Positions 59,649 through 64,000 of a stretch of 64,000 nucleotides of DNA are shown here, piece by piece. The translations under genes and the position numbers were made by a program. The DNA is taken from NCBI RefSeq assembly GCF_001283065.1, contig NZ_CDMK01000001.1:136091-200090 (forward strand). Reading direction: 5' to 3'. This DNA is from Helicobacter heilmannii. Its GTDB lineage: Bacteria > Campylobacterota > Campylobacteria > Campylobacterales > Helicobacteraceae. The notes beneath the pieces are model-generated. The model saw nothing but the letters and a program-made list of their open reading frames with translations, was not told the origin of the DNA and ran no database searches. Every line of letters begins with the position of its first letter. Positions within the stretch are counted from its first letter, which is position 1.

Positions 59649-59969
59649 CTACTTTTTCTTGCTGGATTTGGTGGCTTTGCCTTTGGCTTTGTCTTTAACC
59701 ACTAAATCTTTTAAAACCTTGCCGGGTTTAAACTTGGGCACCATTTTATCCTCTGTGGCGTAGGTCTTATCGCTGCCGGGCACCTTACCGCTCTTACCTT
59801 TTTGCAACGCCACTTCAAATTTGCCAAAGCCCACGAGCTCTACACTCTCGTGTTTGGCCAGGGCTTGTTGCACGGCTTTTACAAAGCCATCTAAGGCAAA
59901 TTCCGCGTCTTTACGGCTCTCAAAGCCCCCCTCTTCTTTCATCAACTCCACAAATTCCGCTTTCTTCAT
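59649..59969 (-). CDS. hup: Histone-like DNA-binding protein HU with lysine-rich tail
   Basis: Nucleoid protein that bends DNA. 106 residues from the ATG at 59969 (AAAGG upstream); the longer frame crosses the promoter. HU motifs: MKKAEFVELMKEEGGF, SVELVGFGKFEVALQ, and the DNA-binding arm GKVPGSDKTYATEDKMVPKFKPGK. A C-terminal extension, KDKAKGKATKSSKKK, is rich in Lys, Ala and Ser and is absent from H. pylori HU (about 94 residues, HP0835) as I recall. It faces gap. Confidence 0.95.
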   Translation of the reverse strand: MKKAEFVELMKEEGGFESRKDAEFALDGFVKAVQQALAKHESVELVGFGKFEVALQKGKSGKVPGSDKTYATEDKMVPKFKPGKVLKDLVVKDKAKGKATKSSKKK

Positions 59970-60017
59970 TAGGTACCCTTTCCAAATTTTGCTCCAAATG
60001 TGGCGCATAAGGCGACC

Positions 60018-60023
60018 ATTATA
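60018..60023 (-). promoter_or_regulatory. -10 box of hup
   Basis: TATAAT on the minus strand (complement of 60018-60023), 49 bases before the hup ATG, preceded by GTAG. Confidence 0.6.
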
Positions 60024-60119
60024 CTACAAAAATTCTCAATCTGCGCCCTATTTTGCGTTTTATGCGCTTAAAACCCTCCATTTTACGCCCCCTTAAGAGC
60101 GATTCAAGCTAGCTACTTG

Positions 60120-60125
60120 TATGAT
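60120..60125 (+). promoter_or_regulatory. -10 box of gap
   Basis: TATGAT on the plus strand, 30 bases before the GTG start of gap, within CTTGTATGATAG. Confidence 0.5.
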
Positions 60126-60154
60126 AGAAGTCGATTGATGAAAAGAAAGGGTTT

Positions 60155-61144
60155 GTGTTGCGTGTTGCTGTGAATGGGGTTGGGCGGATTGGGTTGTGTG
60201 CATGCCGCGTTGTGGGGGCAAGAGAAGATTTAGAATTAGTGGCGATCAATGCCACTTATGGGATCGAAACCCTAGCGCATCTCTTGCGCCACGATTCACT
60301 GCACAAACACGATCTAGCCATTGAGATTTTAGATCAGGAGCATTTACGCATCGGGCACAGCCCAAAAGTTAAAGTGTTCAGCGAGCGCGACCCCGCTAAA
60401 TTGGATTTTAGCCCTGCACAGGTGGTTTTAGAATGCACAGGTAAGTTCAACGAAGCCGCTTTAGCCAAGGCGCATCTTAAGGGGAGTGTGCAAAGGGTGG
60501 TGATCTCGGCTCCGGCCAAAAACACCCCGACCTTTGTCTATGGGGTGAACCACACCCACTACAAGGGTGAACCCGTCATTTCCAACGCCTCTTGTACCAC
60601 CAACGCCCTAGCCCCGATCTTAAAAGTACTCGATGAAAACTTTGTTGTGCAGCATGTCTTGATGACCACGATCCACAGCTACACGAATGACCAAAACCTC
60701 CTAGACTCCAAGCATAAAGACCTGCGCCGCGCTAGAGCCGCTGCGCTTAATGTGATCCCCACAAGCACTGGGGTGAATAAGGCGATCGCTCTAGTGTTGC
60801 CCCATTTGGCGGGTAAAGTGAGTGGCCTTGCTTTAAGGGTGCCCACCCCCGATGTGAGTTTGGTGGATTTGAGCTTCGATGTGGCAAAACCCCTAGGACT
60901 AGAAGCCCTGCACGCGTGCATGGAGCAGGCCAGTCAGCACGAACTTCAAGGTATTTTAGGCATAGACAAAGACAAGCGGGTGTCTAGCGATTTTATTGGA
61001 TCGTCTTTGAGTGCCATTTACATTGAGGATCAGAGCGTGGTTTTAGACGCGCACCATGCGAAAGTGTTGGCTTGGTATGACAACGAGATGGGCTATAGCC
61101 ACCGCTTGGTGGATATGGCGGTTTATATTTGCCAAAAGGATTAA
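60155..61144 (+). CDS. gap: Glyceraldehyde-3-phosphate dehydrogenase
   Basis: Interconverts glyceraldehyde 3-phosphate and 1,3-bisphosphoglycerate; it takes up the triose made by Eda. 329 residues from GTG at 60155 with AAAGG ahead (a TTG follows directly). Motifs: [10 protein letters not shown], the catalytic Cys147 in [23 protein letters not shown] with the conserved His, and WYDNEMGYS. The gap-pgk-corA order matches HP1346-HP1344. Confidence 0.96.
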   Translation: MLRVAVNGVGRIGLCACRVVGAREDLELVAINATYGIETLAHLLRHDSLHKHDLAIEILDQEHLRIGHSPKVKVFSERDPAKLDFSPAQVVLECTGKFNEAALAKAHLKGSVQRVVISAPAKNTPTFVYGVNHTHYKGEPVISNASCTTNALAPILKVLDENFVVQHVLMTTIHSYTNDQNLLDSKHKDLRRARAAALNVIPTSTGVNKAIALVLPHLAGKVSGLALRVPTPDVSLVDLSFDVAKPLGLEALHACMEQASQHELQGILGIDKDKRVSSDFIGSSLSAIYIEDQSVVLDAHHAKVLAWYDNEMGYSHRLVDMAVYICQKD

Positions 61145-61145
61145 C

Positions 61146-62366
61146 ATGCTAGCAGGGATCAAGCGCATGCAAGAGGTTGTGGGGATACAAGATGTCGGCG
61201 TGAAAGACAAGCGGGTGTTGATCCGCGTGGATTTCAATGTCCCCCTGGATAAGGATTTTAACATTACAGAAGACACACGCATGCGTGAGAGCATCCCCAC
61301 GATCAACTATTGCATCGATAATGGGGCGAAATCTGTGGTCTTGGTGGGGCATTTAGGCCGCCCGCAGCCACAAATCGAGGGGCAAAGAGAAGAAAAATAC
61401 TCTTTTAGGCATTTGTTAAAAAGGCTTGAAAGACTCTTAAACAAAGAGGTCTTGTTTGCTAGCTCCCCGCAAATGGCTAAGAGCTTGCAGGAGAACCAAG
61501 AAAACCCCATCATTTTAGTGGAAAACTTGCGCTTTTATAAGGGCGAGAAAGAGAACAACCCTGAGTTTGCCAAGTGCTTAGCCGATTTGTGCGATGTGTA
61601 TGTCAATGATGCATTTGGCACGAGCCATAGAAAGCACGCCAGTACCTATGGGATCGCCAGCTTCGTGCCCGTGAAAGTGGCCGGTTTCTTGCTTAAAAAA
61701 GAGATCAATTCTTTTGCCAAAGCTTTGGCTAACCCCCTACGCCCCGTGCTCTTAGTGGTGGGCGGGGCTAAGGTGAGTTCTAAACTCACTTTGCTTAGCA
61801 ACATTTTAGAGCGGGTGGACAAGGTGATCATCGGGGGGGCGATGAGTAACACCTTTTTAAAGGCACTGGGCTACAACATGCAAGCCTCCCTAGTGGAGGA
61901 GGATTTGATCCAAGACGCGCTAGATATTCTTAACAAGGCCAAGCAAAAGGGTGTGCATGTATATCTGCCCGTGGATGTGGTGAGCAGCCCGCATTTAGAG
62001 CACACCGACCAAGTGCAGATCACCCCCGCACAAGACATTCCCCTAAATTATATGGCGGTGGATATTGGCCCGGCCACTTCTAAACTCTTTTCCTTGGTGA
62101 TCCAAAGCAGCCAAACGATCATTTGGAACGGACCGCTTGGGGTGTATGAAGTGCCCCTATTTAGCCGGGGCTCCAGTCAAATCGCGCACAGCATCTCCAA
62201 TACCTATGCCTTTTCGCTCATTGGCGGGGGAGACACGATCGATGTGCTCACGAGGGCAGGCTATAAGGATAGCGTGAGCTTCATTTCTACGGGCGGGGGG
62301 GCGAGTTTGGAGCTTCTTGAGGGCAAGATTTTAGTCGCCTTTGAAGTCTTGGATCGGCACCCATGA
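61146..62366 (+). CDS. pgk: Phosphoglycerate kinase
   Basis: Transfers phosphate between 1,3-bisphosphoglycerate and ADP. 406 residues from the ATG at 61146 with AAGGAT upstream, one base after the gap stop; the longer frame overlaps gap out of frame. Motifs: KRVLIRVDFNVPLDKDF, GHLGRP, FGTSHRKHAST, VGGAKVSSKL and the C-terminal GGGDTIDVL and FISTGGGASLELLEGK. Confidence 0.97.
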   Translation: MLAGIKRMQEVVGIQDVGVKDKRVLIRVDFNVPLDKDFNITEDTRMRESIPTINYCIDNGAKSVVLVGHLGRPQPQIEGQREEKYSFRHLLKRLERLLNKEVLFASSPQMAKSLQENQENPIILVENLRFYKGEKENNPEFAKCLADLCDVYVNDAFGTSHRKHASTYGIASFVPVKVAGFLLKKEINSFAKALANPLRPVLLVVGGAKVSSKLTLLSNILERVDKVIIGGAMSNTFLKALGYNMQASLVEEDLIQDALDILNKAKQKGVHVYLPVDVVSSPHLEHTDQVQITPAQDIPLNYMAVDIGPATSKLFSLVIQSSQTIIWNGPLGVYEVPLFSRGSSQIAHSISNTYAFSLIGGGDTIDVLTRAGYKDSVSFISTGGGASLELLEGKILVAFEVLDRHP

Positions 62367-62408
62367 GCCACAAGAGCGCACCATGCCCATCGGGTTACAG
62401 GAGTGGGC

Positions 62409-63362
62409 ATGATCAATGTCTTTACAAAAAATGCTGAACTGGTGGAGGTTTTTGCCTTTAGCGATTTTGCCAGCTTTCCCTTTGAAGAGAGAAACATCTT
62501 ATGGTTTGAGCTCATCAATCCCACCTTTGCCGAGCTCTACTGCATTGCTCAAAACTACAATTTAAACCTCTACGAAGATCCCGAAAAAAGCGCGGTGGTG
62601 AAGTACTGGGAGAACAGCACTTCCATCACCATCAACACCTACTTTATCTATAAAGACACCCCCCTAGCCTTCCACACAGAAGCGGTAACCTATTTCATTG
62701 CCAACAACATTCTATTCACGCTCTATTATGGGGATTTCCCTATTTTTAGAGAAGTACAGGGGCGGGTGCTGGCTAGCCCTAAGAAGTTCTACGACGGCTT
62801 TGATATTTTGGCAAAGATTTTAGAGCTATATTTTGAAAAGGGGGCGGATTGTTTAGAGGAGGTCAATCGCGAAACCAGTGTGCTTAGAAAGCAAATTGTC
62901 TTTGACTTGGAAGCCTGCACGCACGAAGAAATCTTAATCTCTCTGTCTTTTTTGCAAGAGTTTAATATGGAGCTGCGCGACTCGCTCTTTGACAAACGGC
63001 GGATCATCACGGCATTGCTTAAAAGCAATAAAGTGGATAGTGAAACTAAAAAAGATTTTAACATTATCATCAAGGATTTTAGTTCATTAGTGGAGTTTAG
63101 CACCGCAAACCTCAATGCCCTAGACAATATCCAAAACCTCTTCACTTCACAAGTCAATGTGGAGCAAAACAAGATCATCAAGCTTTTCACCGTGGCGAAC
63201 TTAGCGATGATGCCCCCCACCTTGATCGGTACAATTTATGGCATGAACTTTGAAGTGATGCCAGAACTGCGTTGGGAGTTTGGCTACCCGATAGCGGTGT
63301 TTGCCATGATTGTCTCCACAATCCTGCCCATCCTGTACTTTAAAAAGAAGGGTTGGCTCTAA
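62409..63362 (+). CDS. corA: CorA-family magnesium/nickel/cobalt transporter
   Basis: Pentameric inner-membrane divalent-cation channel. 317 residues from the ATG at 62409, with AGGAG seven bases ahead; a GTG at 62403 is also in frame. A large cytoplasmic funnel domain is followed by two C-terminal membrane helices separated by the signature loop IYGMNFEVMPEL. The C terminus ends KKKGWL as in H. pylori CorA. Its stop overlaps the stop of the opposing PepSY gene. Confidence 0.96.
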   Translation: MINVFTKNAELVEVFAFSDFASFPFEERNILWFELINPTFAELYCIAQNYNLNLYEDPEKSAVVKYWENSTSITINTYFIYKDTPLAFHTEAVTYFIANNILFTLYYGDFPIFREVQGRVLASPKKFYDGFDILAKILELYFEKGADCLEEVNRETSVLRKQIVFDLEACTHEEILISLSFLQEFNMELRDSLFDKRRIITALLKSNKVDSETKKDFNIIIKDFSSLVEFSTANLNALDNIQNLFTSQVNVEQNKIIKLFTVANLAMMPPTLIGTIYGMNFEVMPELRWEFGYPIAVFAMIVSTILPILYFKKKGWL

Positions 63363-63887
63363 AGGGCTAGGGCTAGAAACCCACCCAGCACCGCTATGCC
63401 TAGCAAGAACGCGCTAAGGATTTGGGCAGTGTTCTTGCGCTTAAAGTCCATCAAGAGCCCGCTGATGTAAAAGAAACACAAAAACACCCCAAAGGCCACT
63501 CCCATAGTCTGCAAAGCCACCCCCGCCCTGCCCTTATGTATCTGCATCAGCACCCCCAAAAAGGAGCACTCAATCACGGCAACCTCCCCCTTCTTGGGGT
63601 TAAACTCGATTCCATAAGCGGGTGTGCCGATGATCAAATCTCCCTTATGATGGCTTGGTTCTAATTTTTTTGGACTGTGCGATGTCGTGCGCCTTTAAAA
63701 ACTTAAGCAAAAAATCCAAATCCTCCCCCGCCTTTTTTTTCACCTGCCATTTACGAATCTTCGCCCCGCTGTTGGAATTAAAGCCGAGCAAAAACGCTAC
63801 CCCGCTTAAGACAAACAACAGCGCAAATGGCAAGAAAAACACGCTCGTTAAGGCATGGAATTTATAAACACTCTGCGGACGCATCAT
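63359..63887 (-). pseudogene. PepSY-type transmembrane protein, frameshifted at an A7 run
   Basis: Two frames on the minus strand join into one protein. The first (63887 to 63645) gives VYKFHALTSVFFLPFALLF, an N-terminal helix, and DFLLKFLKAHDIAQSKK; it reaches a stop soon after a run of seven A (T7 at 63665-63671 on the plus strand). The second (to 63359) continues SHHKGDLIIGTPAYGIEF and ends with IHKGRAGVALQTMGVAFG and two helices, the PepSY_TM end. One A less, or two more, restores about 175 residues. Either a true pseudogene or a phase-variable gene caught in the off state. Confidence 0.75.
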
Positions 63888-64000
63888 TGGATGATGTGGC
63901 TGACAAACTTAGAGTAATTGTCCATCACCAGCCCGCCCTTTCTAAAGCCCAGTCCACATGCCTCGTAAGCGTAAAAGACATTGGGTTGGTAGTAGAACTC
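63884..64000 (-). CDS. C-terminal end of an unidentified protein (runs off the window)
   Basis: The last 38 codons of a gene that enters from the right: it reads YYQPNVFYAYEACGLGF, then RKGGLVMDNYSKFVSHIIQ and stops with TGA at 63884-63886. The TGA overlaps the first ATG of the PepSY gene, indicating translational coupling. PepSY membrane proteins are often next to iron-acquisition genes, but the fragment is too short to name. Confidence 0.6.
   Translation of the reverse strand, partial: EFYYQPNVFYAYEACGLGFRKGGLVMDNYSKFVSHIIQ

Overview
The window reads as chromosome from a gastric, non-pylori Helicobacter. Nearly every block matches a Helicobacter pylori neighbourhood that I recall (HP numbers below are from memory, not from a search), but the blocks are joined differently. 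Base composition looks clearly richer in G+C than H. pylori, as in the animal-associated gastric species. Both ends are cut inside genes.

Layout. 1-7403: a sugar-use locus. A tightly overlapping leftward operon (zwf, pgl, glk, pgi, gluP) faces a rightward edd-eda pair across a 67-base divergent promoter region, so glucose uptake, phosphorylation and the Entner-Doudoroff route sit together. 7404-11226: an accessory patch with a tiny lipoprotein, a broken LysE-type exporter, an intact-looking restriction-modification pair and a heavily decayed unknown gene. 11227-17845: leftward hemH, a CSYC thioredoxin-like protein, ccsBA, rho and murI (haem and cytochrome c maturation, then transcription termination and cell wall). 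17919-19352: gatB, followed by about 550 bases without a gene. 19904-29305: leftward virB8-like gene, pirin, prpD, yggS, ubiD, serA, a small membrane protein and rpsA (the HP0395-HP0399 block with extra genes appended). 29382-32574: a glycosyltransferase and two envelope proteins.

32640-45019: a gene for the 4.5S signal recognition particle RNA that lies in no open frame, then a long rightward run: fmt, birA, the F1Fo-ATPase genes atpF', F, H, A, G, D, C, the Tol-Pal genes (exbB/tolQ, exbD/tolR, a TolA-like gene, tolB, pal, a CpoB-like gene) and slyD. The parA/parB pair that I recall between birA and atpF' in H. pylori is not here. 45313-53515: ligA facing cheV, aspS, adk, ppa, trpE and trpG. 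53776-59477: the leftward HefABC RND efflux system with a coupled outer membrane protein. 59504-64000: tRNA-Arg(CCT), hup, gap-pgk-corA, and a frameshifted PepSY-type membrane gene next to the end of an unidentified gene.

Most unusual items: a DNA ligase LigA whose zinc-finger region has grown to eight cysteine pairs through an in-frame 132-base duplication; loss or relocation of parAB; abutting divergent promoters controlling the sugar locus; a PepSY gene broken exactly at a run of seven adenines; and a restriction-modification island with two decayed neighbours. I saw no CRISPR array, no rRNA and no intact insertion sequence.
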